Source of the DNA: Bagarius yarrelli
Lineage: Eukaryota; Chordata; Actinopteri; Siluriformes; Sisoridae
Direction of reading: 5' to 3'
Length of the DNA stretch: 64,000 nucleotides
Assembly: GCA_005784505.1 (NCBI GenBank)
Contig: VCAZ01000278.1
Location: 165,001 to 229,000 of the forward strand
Made by a program: the position numbers and the translations under genes. Of this stretch, positions 1 through 11,800 are shown piece after piece. Under the pieces are notes generated by a model. It did no database searches, had not been told where the DNA came from, and worked only from the letters and a program-made list of their open reading frames with translations. Position 1 is the stretch's first letter. Every line of letters begins with the position of its first letter.

Positions 1-62
1 CCCCAGGTTATCCTGGTCTCCAGATCAGCAACTCTGCACCTTAACTATTCGAGCCCTAATCT
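1..62 (-). mobile_element. 3' remnant of a tRNA-headed SINE (family B)
   Basis: The stretch resembles the end of the longer copies at 10950-11118 and 60805-60998: an 'accca/ggtt ... ctggtct' box followed by 'gatcagcaactc' and 'ccttaact.ttcgagcc'. It is cut by the window edge. The family is described at 60805-60998. Confidence 0.55.
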
Positions 63-1257
63 GTTGTAACACACCGGTTTAGTAATGAAGTGTGTAAAGA
101 TTAAATATTTTAAATGTTTTATATAAATAAAATCAAACTGTTTTGCTTTGGTGTCGTACTAAAAAGGCGTCGGTTCAGTAAGAGTGAGGTGATTTTATCG
201 CTTTTAAAGTTTCAAATTGTCCACGAGGTTTTTGGTGTCCTGTTTTTATAGTGTACCCTCATTAGTTTAAAATTACAACTGAGTGAAGCACCTTTTTGAG
301 GCCTGCAGGTATAAGCAGTTTTTTAGAGACGGAAGTTTGGAAGGTAAAAATCAATATAGAAGATAGACATTGATTTTACTTCATTTTGTACTCAGGGTTC
401 CTGTTCAGGTTTGCAAAAGAAAATCCTCGGTGGACATCTTGTCTTGCAGGCCACGAAGTTGGACTTTGTTGTGTGATAGAATCAGCATTAATTAAAAAAA
501 ATGCAGACAGTAAACATTAAGTAAACTGTCAGCTAGTTTGTCTTGGCCTGCTTCACCAGGCAGTTAAATAAGAGGCCATTTAACACACGCTGAGATGTTC
601 ATTTGGAACTCTTGCCAAACCGGACACCACTTTTAAGCAGACTTTTAGCTGCATGTGCTTTCTCCGCATTGTTCCTGCTGAATCGTTCCGTCCGTGCCAT
701 CCTGTGACGCAAGTCTGTCAGAGAAGCTAACGGCGGAGACGGGGTGACCTTAGGAGAGTTTGTGCAAGGCATCACCTAACTTCATGGTGACTGATATATA
801 TATATATCTCAGCAGTGTTTCCGAAGCAGTAACCTGAAATTCAGGTCTAGCCAGAAACTTGGAATGGCTTCAAAGGTTTGAGATCTACTCACTGCAGACG
901 TAAAGTGATGGGAGTCCATGTCTGGCTCTGGAGAACAGGACGGCTGTAGTCACAAGCTGTTGCACAGAAAGCAGGAAAGAATGATGGCCATGTAACGAAA
1001 GTGTTTATATCCAATACAGCATTCTTTTGGACTGTGTTGAGGTGAGATCTTGCATGTTGCCCCATACTGATGGAGATTGTTGTCACCTTCTCAACAAGCT
1101 GCTTGTCTCATAGCCCATTCCAGTCTAGTTCAGGTGTACAATCTTGTCCCTGACATCCTTGGACAGCTTTTTGGTGTTGGCCATGGTGAAGAGTTTGGAA
1201 TGTGATTGATTACCTCTGTAAGCAGGTGTTTTTCATACAGGTGTAAACTGAGATTAA

Positions 1258-1573
1258 GCCGAGTCCCCCCCCCCCCGTTCCGTTTTAAAAGCCGAGTCCC
1301 CCCCCGTTTTAAAGTTTTAAAGCCGAGTCCCCCCCCCGTTTTAAAGCCGAGTCCCCCCCCCGGTTTAAAGCCGAGTCCCCCCCCCCACCGTTTTAAAGCC
1401 GAGTCCCCCCCCCCCGTTTTAAAGCCGAGTCCCCCCCCCGTTTTAAAGCCGAGTCCCCCCCCACCCCCCGTTTTTAAACCGAGCCCCCCGAGTCCCCCCC
1501 CCCCCCCGTTTTAAAAGCCGCCGAGTCCCCCCGCCGTTTAAAAGCCGAGTCCCCCCCCGTTTTAAAGCCGAGT
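1258..1573. repeat. C-rich minisatellite, about 11-12 units of 23-35 bp
   Basis: A tandem array whose unit is gccgagt + a run of 6-14 C + gttttaaa. Units differ mainly in the length of the C run, with a few internal variants (an 'acc' interruption, a doubled 'gttttaaa'). The other strand is a series of long G runs. The proline-rich open frame across it (1206-1514) is a by-product of the repeat. Confidence 0.95.
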
Positions 1574-2365
1574 GCCACTAATTTCACCTATAAAAAGATA
1601 TCTGGTAGCCAGAAATCTTACTGATTGATAGGAAATAAAATAATTATTTTACTCTTGTTTTTCTGGATATTTTTGTTGTTCTTCCGTCTCTCACTGTTAG
1701 AATAAACCCACCATTATGGTTTTTTTTTCACTCGCTGTACCTCACTTTCCCTGTTAGAAAGCACTATTTGCGGGAAAAAAAAAATCTGTTGATCTGGTAG
1801 AAATGGGCATTTTCATTGAGGTACAGGAAGATTTCATCCCAATGCTGACGCTCTGCTTTTTCTGCCAGGGTTTTATTGGTTTGAAGCAGAAGCATGTGAT
1901 GTCTTACATGTGACATCCTGGCCTAACAGTTATGGCCTTTCCTGAAACTTCTTGCAACATTTCACACCATCGACTACCACCTTATCTGACATGTCTGACG
2001 AGCTGTGTTTAGGAACCTGTAGTATTCGTTGTGTTGTTAAGAAGTCCTTGCTGATTATAGTGTTGTGTAAAGGTTACATCAGTGGTGCTCAGTGACCCTG
2101 TAGTCCCAAACGTTTAGCCTAGGAGTCTATAAAGACTTATTGATTAATTGTCGTGTTAGTAACTTGCTACTTTAAATGCATAGGGCAAGTCGGGTCATAT
2201 ATAACACCACTTGGGTTAACAGTATTTAGTCTGTGAATGCCTTTGCGATAATATCTTCAGAAAATAACCCCAATATTATTGTACACATTTCCTTAATAAG
2301 GCTAGTAATTGTGTTTTGGTAAAATTGTGTGTGCAGTCTAAATTGTTATATGTAAGTGAAATGGT

Positions 2366-2478
2366 GTGTGTGTGTGTGTGTGTATATAGAATGGTAAGGA
2401 GCATACCCTGTGAGAAGGTCTGCATCAGAGTCGTTTGCAATAAAGCACTTCCTGTTGCCCTCGCTACTGCAGCAATGT

Positions 2479-2510
<32 letters not shown>
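2366..2510. repeat. Pair of inverted dinucleotide tracts (TG)n ... (CA)n
   Basis: A (GT)n tract at about 2366-2383 and a (CA)n tract at about 2480-2510 lie some 100 bp apart on the same strand. They are mutually complementary and could form a hairpin stem in single-stranded form. Both produce spurious cysteine/valine and threonine/histidine open frames. Confidence 0.8.
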
Positions 2511-2511
<1 letters not shown>

Positions 2512-5500
2512 TGTGGGCATGCTGTAACAAGACTGCTTGTTGTAACAGGAACCCACTGACCGACCGTGAGCCGTGACTCTTACTGCCTGGTGTTCCTCCC
2601 AGTGTGAAGGAATACAGAGGCTCTAGTGTTGTTTTTTTTGCATGACTGTTTCCATTGTTTTCTCTGACTGATTTTTATATATATGTATTTCAGGTATGTT
2701 CGTATTTATAACGTCCAACAGATGAGAAGATCTTGACAAGAATGATTGTGTTTAAGTGATGAAGCACAACCCTTTTGTGGGCGTAAAGTGTACTTTTGCC
2801 CCAGAGCACCCACAGATGTTAAAGTATCTGCTATCTAAGGAACACTAATGGCACTGGCCTTATATAAACTTCTTTCTTCGTTTGCATTTACAGAATTTAG
2901 GGCCTAGCTCAAGAACCCTTAATCTTCCAAACACCAGCCTAGCACCTTATACCCTGATCTACCACTCGCCCAACAATTTGCAGTGTTAATAATAACTTTA
3001 CACCACCTCTCCGGGCAGTCCTGGAACGATTACGAATCTGATAAGGTTTTTTCGTCCATTATTAAATCCAATATCGCAATAGTAAAAGCTTTTGATATAA
3101 ACATTAGAACCCAAACCTGGCTGGGGTTCTTAAATTCAGGGCTGTTTGCAATCAGAAACGTTAAAAAGGCGACTTAAAGCGTTTGATTGGATCTTAAAAG
3201 TCAATGACGTTTACATAGAAAGACTGTTTTAAAAAATTAATGTAGTTAATAGTTCAAATTAATTCATTATTTATGGATGCTTGTGAAAATTATAAGTAGG
3301 AAATTTTCTAGTAACCTACATGTTGGGGAAAGTGGGGAAAATTAAGTTAGGTATCTTAATCTTGGTGTACAGTCTAACAAATAAGTTACATCAAGAATCA
3401 GGATATTAAAGCTCGACCGATTTGATTTTTCCGATACTGATAGCTGAGTCGCATTTTTCGATAAACTGTTAATCAGCTGTCAGTTTTTTAAGCTGAATGT
3501 GGATAAATAAACATGACACTTTAAGTAAATAGCACTAAACATTATTATTATTATACTTATTAACATACATGCGTTTAAACTAAACCAAAAAGTGACTATT
3601 TATATCTGAACACCTGGATTACTTTATGTTGGTTCATAGTTCGTTAACTAAGATTATTTGAACGTCTCTGTAAAGTGAGTTGTTTTTGGGAAACTTGATT
3701 GGACTAGTAATACTGATTGGACTGTCAGCAGTGGTATTAATTAACACCTTTACACCAGATTTAATACAAGAACTGCAGGTATAATTGTAGGGTGCATCAC
3801 GCTGTTGACATTCCAGAGGAGACGACTGGCGCGTAGCTAAAGCAGTGCTCGTCAATTTGAACATTAAACAGAAGTATCGAACATTTAACGGACAATAAAA
3901 AGTCTATTCTTAATAAAGTGCGCTAATTATATTGTGACGTACAGTAAACATTCTGCATTAATTAAGCCAGCAGTCCCCGTAACTACTTTTTTATTTCAAA
4001 CTGAATGTTTTTAGAAAATTAACAAATTCATCCTCTGTATGTGGACATTAAATGTCCATAATTCTTAAACATGTCCAATCATAAAATATTCAGAACCTTC
4101 TTGTACGTAGACTTGTTTTTGTTTTGTTTTTTTTAAAGATATAGATTTTGTTTTATGTTACAAAAAAAGTCCAAATGGATGTCATGAACCTTTCACTACA
4201 TTTCAGTTACTGTACCTGTGTAATGGTCAAAGATTTAATCGGTAGAAAAAGGAAACTAATCATCACCTGACAATAAAAAGGCAAGAAATCAAAGAAAAAA
4301 CACTTTCATCATTGAGGGTTAATGGCGACAGACTGATTTTCTCGAAGCGTCTGTGTTTATACTGACACGTGGGTATGTAGTTTGTGCCTTATTGGCTAAA
4401 TAAATAAATACCGCAGAATTTCTGATATTTTAATTATTAGTTTTATTTTGAGCTCCTGATAAACAGTGTTAGTTCAAATCCCTTCTTGCTCCGTCACACT
4501 CGTAATATTCACCAGAACAGGTCGTAATTGCATTCTGCCTGAGGGGAGGGTATTAGTGAAGCCCACCGGATTGGACTGTTAATAGCCCCATGGTATAAAT
4601 ACTAAATTTGTTCTAATTTGCAGTAATTAGACAAATCAGACCAAAGGCTTACTTCGCTGTGTGGTTTTCTTTCTCTTGACAGCTTAATTGTAGTTTAATT
4701 GTTTGGGGTAAACGTGGTATTGTGGTGCCTCTATTGTGTCGTATACATCAGGAAGCGCAAAATCGCTCTCTTTAAGTTAGGCTACAAACATGAATCCCCG
4801 CCCCGTCTGTTCGGATGTCTCGTAGTTAGGAAAAAATATGATTTTAATGCTTTTGCATTATTTTTTGCACTTTTATTCGTTTGTATGGTCATGAAAAACC
4901 TGGAAAAGTGATGGAATTTCAAAACAAGAATTCCAATAGTTTTGGAAAAATGTATAAACCCGTAAAGTTTTGGAAAATTCATGGAAATTTGTTTCACAAA
5001 TGTTTGTAGATTTGAATAAATTTGAATAGATAATATTGGTTAGATTACAATAGTTAAAGTTTGCGGAATCAGTCACATGACATGACATGAGTGCGGTTAT
5101 GGCAGCGCATGTTGCAGGTAGTCCTTGTATGGTTTAGAGATGCACTGCCAGAAAAATGCCTAGAATTTAGATATATTCGACCTCAAAATAAAAAATGATA
5201 ATTGATGGGCTTAATTTAAGATCAGAAACCCGGGACGGAAAAACGTAAACTGTTCCGTAAAACATTCAACATTTTATCTAACCAGGCTGAAGGTGCAAAT
5301 TTGCATCATTCTGCGACTGCAGGCCCGACAGCTCTCAACCTGGAGCTGGGAATCGAACCCAAGGCACTAGTTGTCTGTTCATGTTCTATTAAAAGTGTAC
5401 ACACCTAAACCACTGCTGGGCTTCTTGCTAATGCAGTAACAGAGTTCTCATGCTGACTGTCTTACTCTCACACTGTTGTGGTTCTTTCCCTAACCACAAA

Positions 5501-5778
5501 ATTCCTGTTCTCGTGTCGCATAGAACCAGTGATGATGAAATGCTCGGCTTATTCCCAGTGTTTCCTTTTCATCTTTATTGTTCTGTATGTTATAGAACTG
5601 TGTATTGGCAGGGAACTTGCAATACGATACCAGTCACGATACAATACAATCACAGTATTTTGTCATACAATACATATCGGAATGCTTATAACATCATCAA
5701 AATGTAAGAAATGTAGCTAAATAGCTAGCTGTACTGATATTTTTATACACCGTGTCTTGTCTGTTGTATCCTTTGCAG

Positions 5779-5877
5779 CTGCAGCTGCGCAGGCACAGGC
5801 CGAAGAGCGCCGGAGCCAAGCAGGGAACAGCCCAGCACCAGTTTCATCCAGCGCTGCCAAAAGCCAAACTAAACCAG
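5779..5877 (+). CDS. map7d3: map7d3-like exon a
   Basis: Follows a pyrimidine-rich tract and 'ctttgcag'; donor CCAG|gtatca. It encodes an Ala/Gln/Ser-rich stretch containing EERRSQAGNSPAPVSS. It begins with two bases of a split codon, so at least one coding exon precedes it. Further in-frame AGs at 5784 and 5790-5792 could shorten it slightly. Confidence 0.75.
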
Positions 5878-8800
5878 GTATCAGACTAAATAATACACTC
5901 GCGTACCGTGTGTTCCTGGTTCTCTAACCTGCTCGGGTAAAAGAGCTGTGTAATACATGCAAATAAATGCTAAAGGATAATAACGTGTGTGTGTGTGTGT
6001 GTTTGTGTGTGTGTGGGGTCGAAAAAAAGTCTAAAACTACATATCTAACCGAGAATTTTTTTTTAATTTGAGAGTTGGCTAAATTGTAGGCCAATTACAG
6101 GGGAAGTGGTGGACTATCTGGTCGAAGATTGTGGGTTCGGTTCCCAGCTCAACCAAGCTATCACTGTTGGGCCCCTGAGCAAGGCCCTTAACTCCGAATT
6201 GCTCAGTTGTGAAAAATGCTGTAAATCTCTTAGAGCGAAAGGTCACCTTTTCCAAATGTCCTCTCTATTAGAGCTAATGTTCCACCAATACTACAAGGAA
6301 GTGGTGGCTTTGTGTTTAAGGTAAGAGCCAATGAAATGCAGTGTTTTTCGCATATCCCATTTTAGTAAGTTGGGGGTCAGAGTGCAGGGTCAGCTATGAT
6401 ACAGCGCCCCCTGGAGCAGGAAGGGTTAAGGGTCCCAACAGTGCCGGTGGTGGGGCTTGAACCCAGGTGTTTCTGGTCTTCAGATCAACAGCTGGTTGTG
6501 GTGGGGCTCAAACCCAGGTCTTCTGATTAGCATATGACAACATATAATATCAGAAATCAACTGGAAAAGAACCGGTATGTTTACACACACAAGGAATTTC
6601 AGGAAGTGGTAGCTCAGTTGTTAAGGTGTTGGACTAATATCTAGAAGACCGGGGTTCGATTTCCAGCACCACCAAGTCACCACTGCACTAAAGCCCTTAA
6701 CTCTCAATTGCTCAGCTGTATAAAAGAGATAAAATGTAAGTCGCTCTGGATAAGGGTTAGGGTTCGGGCACAAAAACATCTCTGCGCTTCCAAATTCGTA
6801 GCAACATTTAGGAGAGGAACCACATATGAATCTGATAGTGAGGTGACCACAAATATTTTGGCAATATAGTGTATAACACCAAGCCTATGAACGTTAGGTA
6901 CTCTGCTACATGTACGTTTCTTACGAGTCCATTGGTGCACCACATGCCCCTGCACGAGGTTCCCTAAGCTCTTAATTGAATCTAAAATAAAGGCGAGCAT
7001 GTGATCTGGATTATCGGCCGACGCCGTGGCTAGCGGCAGCCCTCTCTTTTAAAGGAGTGTGATTTTTTTTTTTTTTTTTTAAATAAGAATAACATATAAA
7101 CTTCCAGGAAATACAGTGTATTTTACATTCCCTGTAGTGATCGACGGCGCAGCACTGAGAATCGATGACAAACTCCGAGTAGCCAAAGAAAGAAGAGAAG
7201 AGCAAGAGAAGCAGCAAGGTGAGTTCTATTCTGGGTTTGTGCAGCCTTTCCTGTTATACAAGCGCCATATATATATTTTTGACTATTTTTATATACACAC
7301 ACCGGGTTAACAGCTGCACATGTTATGTCTGATCAATGCAGCAGTACGCGGGTCTCAGATTCTAGAGCGGGAGCGTAAAGCCAAGCTTCTGGTGGAGAGA
7401 CAGATGGAGGAGAAACATAGAAAGCTGGAAGAGCAGCGCAGGAAAGAGGAGCAGAAAAGAGCTGCCGTAGAGGAGAAAAGAAAACAGAAGCAGGAGGAGG
7501 AAAAGGTAAGCGGATCAAATTTGTAATTTCTTTGCATGTCCCATCTTAGAAAGTTAGGGGTCAACGCGTAGGGTCAGCTATAATAAGGCGCCCCCTGGAG
7601 TATGAAGGATTAAGGACCCAACAGTGGCAAACCGGCAGCGGGGGGCTCGAACCCAGGTCTTTCTGATCGTCCAAACATCGACTTAGCGCCTTAACCTTGA
7701 GTTTAAGCCCCCACTGGTCCATCTGCAGGGGTTAAATTGGGATTTGACAAGTGGAGGGGCTGTTTGTTTGCACAGCCTCTGTCAGGGTTGTGCTGATAGA
7801 AGATAGGATTGTGTATCGATGATAGACAAAGATAATGTTGAAAGCTGAGACCTGCGTCGATTTCAAGATATGAGGTGCTCCTTCTATGTCCTAATGTCCA
7901 CTTTCAACCTCTATGACCGTCTCAGCCAGTAGATATGCAGTCTGGCGCTCCAGGATGAATGTTGTTTCAAGATGAATTAAACAGACGTATGTAAGAGATC
8001 GGATTTATGCACTTGTCTGTGGTTAAAATGATTCTTTAGCTATGATCGCACACTGTTTTATTGTACAGATTTGGGGTAACAGTTTTGGCAGAAGTGCTTA
8101 CACCCTGTAGCTCGTACTGTTTGTTAAATGTCTGTAGTTGTTTTGAACTTGAAACCATCTCCTTCCCAATGTACTAAAAAAACAGCTGCCGTGCACCAGG
8201 CCCACTTCTACTGTTTCTTTTGTACTTGTCTGACGGACGGCTGACTTGGATCTTGGCCGCCCGTCTTCTTTCGATGCTAGTTTAGCAGCCTCGGTAGTGT
8301 GGTGAGGACACAAATGTACAAACGGGTTTGTCGTTTGAGACTCTTTTATTGACACAACCTGTGCAAAGTTTGCAGATTGCTTAGGTAATGTCCTCCGGCT
8401 CACCTTTTCCATCCGGTTTAAAACCTAAAACATCGCAAGGGTTAAATTCCTGTTGTCATTTCCTAAGATAAAAAAGTAATGTAAATTAAATAGATGATTT
8501 AATACGTAAATATGTAGTTAAGTAAATAAATCAGTTGAAAAATTTATTGAATACATTTAGAAATGATTAATTATATGAGCAAATAAGTAAATGATATAAT
8601 AGTATCGTGTACTTGTAGTCTTGCAGGTAATATTGCCCAACACTAGACATATTATAATATTAATATTAAATCTATACAGTGTGTTTCTGCTTGGAAATTT
8701 TAGTTCAATCACATATACGGCGGTACCTTAAAGTACGAGTGTCCCGACTAACGAGTTTTTTTCGAGTTACGAGTCGTCTCTTGGCCGATTTTTTTTTTTT

Positions 8801-11800
8801 TTTTTCTTTAAATTGAGAGCCAGAATCCAGGTTACAATCCAGCTTCAGACACCCAACCGCTAGTTATCGTAGCGAGCACCACAGGGAACTCCGTAACATC
8901 CGCCCAGCGTCCCGTGTGTCACTCGATAGCTAGTCAGACATGCGCGTTAGCAAGTGGAGTCGTCTGATCTCCAAGGTAAATGCTGTACATTATACTTAAT
9001 AAAACCAGTTTATTCCAGTACATCCTATTGTAGTGTTTTTATACAATATTCATTATTTATAAGTTTATTTTTCAAACTTAAAAACACGTAACAAAAAGAT
9101 TGCAGTGTGTTTTTTGGTGACCCGGAACGAATTAATAGCTTTTCAATTCATTTTGATGGGAAAACTTGATTTGACAAACGAGTAATTTGCGTTACGAGCT
9201 CCGTCACAGAACCAGTTAAACTTGTAAGTCAAAGCGGCGCTGTATTTGTTTTGTCTTTAAAAAAAGATAAATGCTTTAACTGTTAATCTGTAATTGTATA
9301 AAAAGTACAATAATAAAGCAGGATATTTGTTCAGTTCATTGTAAGCAGCTGAACCCAGTAGCATCAGTAAGAGTCTGAAGACCTGCGTGATGAACATCTA
9401 ATTTTTATTTCCTGCCTGGGACGCTTGATTTTACTCTGCTCAAATAAAGAAAATGAAAGATAATGCGCAATCCCTCTCTCTGACGGCGTGTCATTGATCG
9501 AACCTTAAAAAAACAATTAAATTAAACAAGAGCGTATGTTGACTTAACACTAAAAGGCGAGAGCATAAATCCATGACACATATTGCTCTGTTACATGATG
9601 CAAAACTGGTTAGGAAATACTGAATTTCCAGTATTTCCTGTGCAAGAAGTTGTCCAGATTCAGCAAATCTACAAGACCTTCTTAGCGCTGCTGGTACCTT
9701 GTTCTGACTTCCGTTATATTGTGGCTGATGGATACCTATACGGTGTAATGTTTTCTGTGTAGGAGCACTACGCGGCAGTAATGCGGCGCACCCTGGAGCG
9801 CAATCAGAGGCTGGAGCAGAGGCAGAAGAGATGGTCCTGGAGTGGCCTATCTGAATCCGACCACCAAAACGGTACGAGCACTAATATTTGCCCTATAGAC
9901 TGGCCATAAGCACATCACATGACAGAAGATCTGTTCAGTTGCAAATGTTTCGTACAAATGTTCAATAATACTAGTATGTCAATATTAGTTTAAATATTAC
10001 CCTTTAAGCTACATCTGTAACCCTGGGTGTGTGTATGGCATGTGTTGGTTTTTTTTTTTTCCACACACTCGTTTACATTGTCATGTACATGTTTGCTGGA
10101 GAACTGGTGACTCCCTTATGATCTCATTTGTTGTTGTTTTTTTTTCCTACTCTCCGTTTTATTGGAGAAAGTGTATACATTTCCCTTAGAGATGTGTCTA
10201 TCCATGCCCCTCCCACAGGCGAGAGCAACAGTGGCCCCGCCTCCTCCCCAGTCACTATAGTAATCTCCCCAGCATCTCCGGTCTCCAAGCCTCCCAGAAG
10301 CAACACACCACAAGGTGGTCAATGCATGCATGCTTGCTTGCCCCGTTATAGCACAGCTTAGCACGAGCGAGCAGGCTCTGTACCGTCTCTCCTCTTCACT
10401 CACGCATTTATCACTGACTTGCCCTTTATGCCTTCTATTCACAACAAAGAACTTCACAAATGGTGCTCTCACCTCTCCCCCACCCCCCACTCATTCTTCT
10501 TCCTCTCTTTTGGATTCATTGATATGCTGTTTGGGGCATCCACATTATCACATTATGTATATGATTGTATATGTATATCTTTTAAGGACTATCTCACTGC
10601 CCACTAACTGTCATGCTGCAACCATCTTTCTGCAACCTTCTGACACTGTTGTATTTGCTGGTTTACATTATGTTCATAGAGAACCTACTCTGGAATATGT
10701 TTAGGGTACAACGGGGCTAAAGGCGCATCTTAAGAAATACTTCTGTCATATAACTAAAATAAAATTGTCTATTGTAAATGAATCATTAAATCATCAATAA
10801 AAAAAAGACGATAACCTTAATGTGTTTTCTCCACAGAGAGGGTAAGCCCCCGAATGTCATGGGGCAACTGGTGGGCTTCTTTTTCCCCCACTTGATGTAA
10901 AAGTAAATGCCTTGATTGGTAACATATACTTTTCACAGCAGAGTGAAATTAGTTGGGGTCAGAACGCAGGGTCAGCTATGATACAGCGCCCCCTGGAGGA
11001 GGTTAAGGTTCTTGCTCAAGGACCCAACAGTGGCTGGCTGGCTGGCGGCGGTGGGCTTGAACCCGGGTCTTTAGATTAACAACTTGGTGCTTTAACTATT
11101 TGAGCCACCACTGCCCCCAACGAGGTCATACCGCTTTAATCAATAAAACATAAAAAAAATATCTTTATACATTTACATTTGCAGTATTTGGCAGTCGTCC
11201 TTATCCAGAGCGACTTACAATATTCCTTGTTATACAGCTGAGCAATTGGGGGTTAAGGGCCTTGCTCAGGGGCCCAACAGTGGTGGCTTGGTCAAGCTGG
11301 GAATTGAACCCACAACCTTTGAGTTGGTAATCCAACACCTTAACCTTGAGCCACCACTTCCCCCCATAATTCACTTTAACACCATAGATAGTGGCAAAGT
11401 GGTAGTTCAGTGGTTTAAGTGTTGGGTCTGCTAATTGGAAGATTAGGGTTCAGTTCCCAGCACCACCAAGTTACTGCTGTTGGGCCCCTGAGCACGGCCC
11501 TTAACCCTTAATTTGCTTAGTTGTATAAAAGAGATGCATGTAAGTCGCTCTGGATAAGACGTCTACCAAATTTCGTAAATGTTAAAGATATGTAAATCTA
11601 TAAAGGTTAGTTTAGGCATAATGTACAAATTATTCAAATTCTAAAACTGTTTAACTTTAATTTTTAATGTTTAGTTGTTCATCTTAACCTGCTAGATGGA
11701 ATTTAAGAGAGATTTTTGGGCAGTTTGCCTTTATTTATAGGACAGGTGATATATACAGGAAGCAAGGTGAGGAAGAGAAAAATGGGGCGGGATCGGGAAA

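Larger units (their letters stand above)
1..5778. other. Upstream region of the MAP7-family gene, no coding exon recognised
   Basis: Between the window edge and the first readable MAP7-family exon I see AT-rich sequence, a C-rich minisatellite (1258-1573), CA/TG tracts near 2366-2383 and 2480-2510, and old dispersed repeats. No CpG-rich promoter stands out. The short open frames here are low-complexity or carry no recognisable domain. This is either 5' flank or, more likely, the long first intron whose first exon lies left of the window. Confidence 0.5.

Noticed and set aside
1206..1514. 102-codon proline-rich open frame on the + strand
   Set aside because: It is the translation of the C-run minisatellite; units change frame with run length and nothing resembles a protein domain.
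1258..1573. Regularly spaced repeats resembling a CRISPR array
   Set aside because: The spacers are homopolymer C runs, not unique sequences, the repeat is only 15 bp, and the genome is a vertebrate's.
5087..5117. Possible first coding exon of the map7d3-like gene (ATG AGT GCG GTT ATG ... GCAG|gtagtc), in the right phase to join exon a
   Set aside because: Phase agrees by a one-in-three chance, there is no promoter-like or CpG-rich context, and the residues show no family match; family first exons usually lie far upstream.
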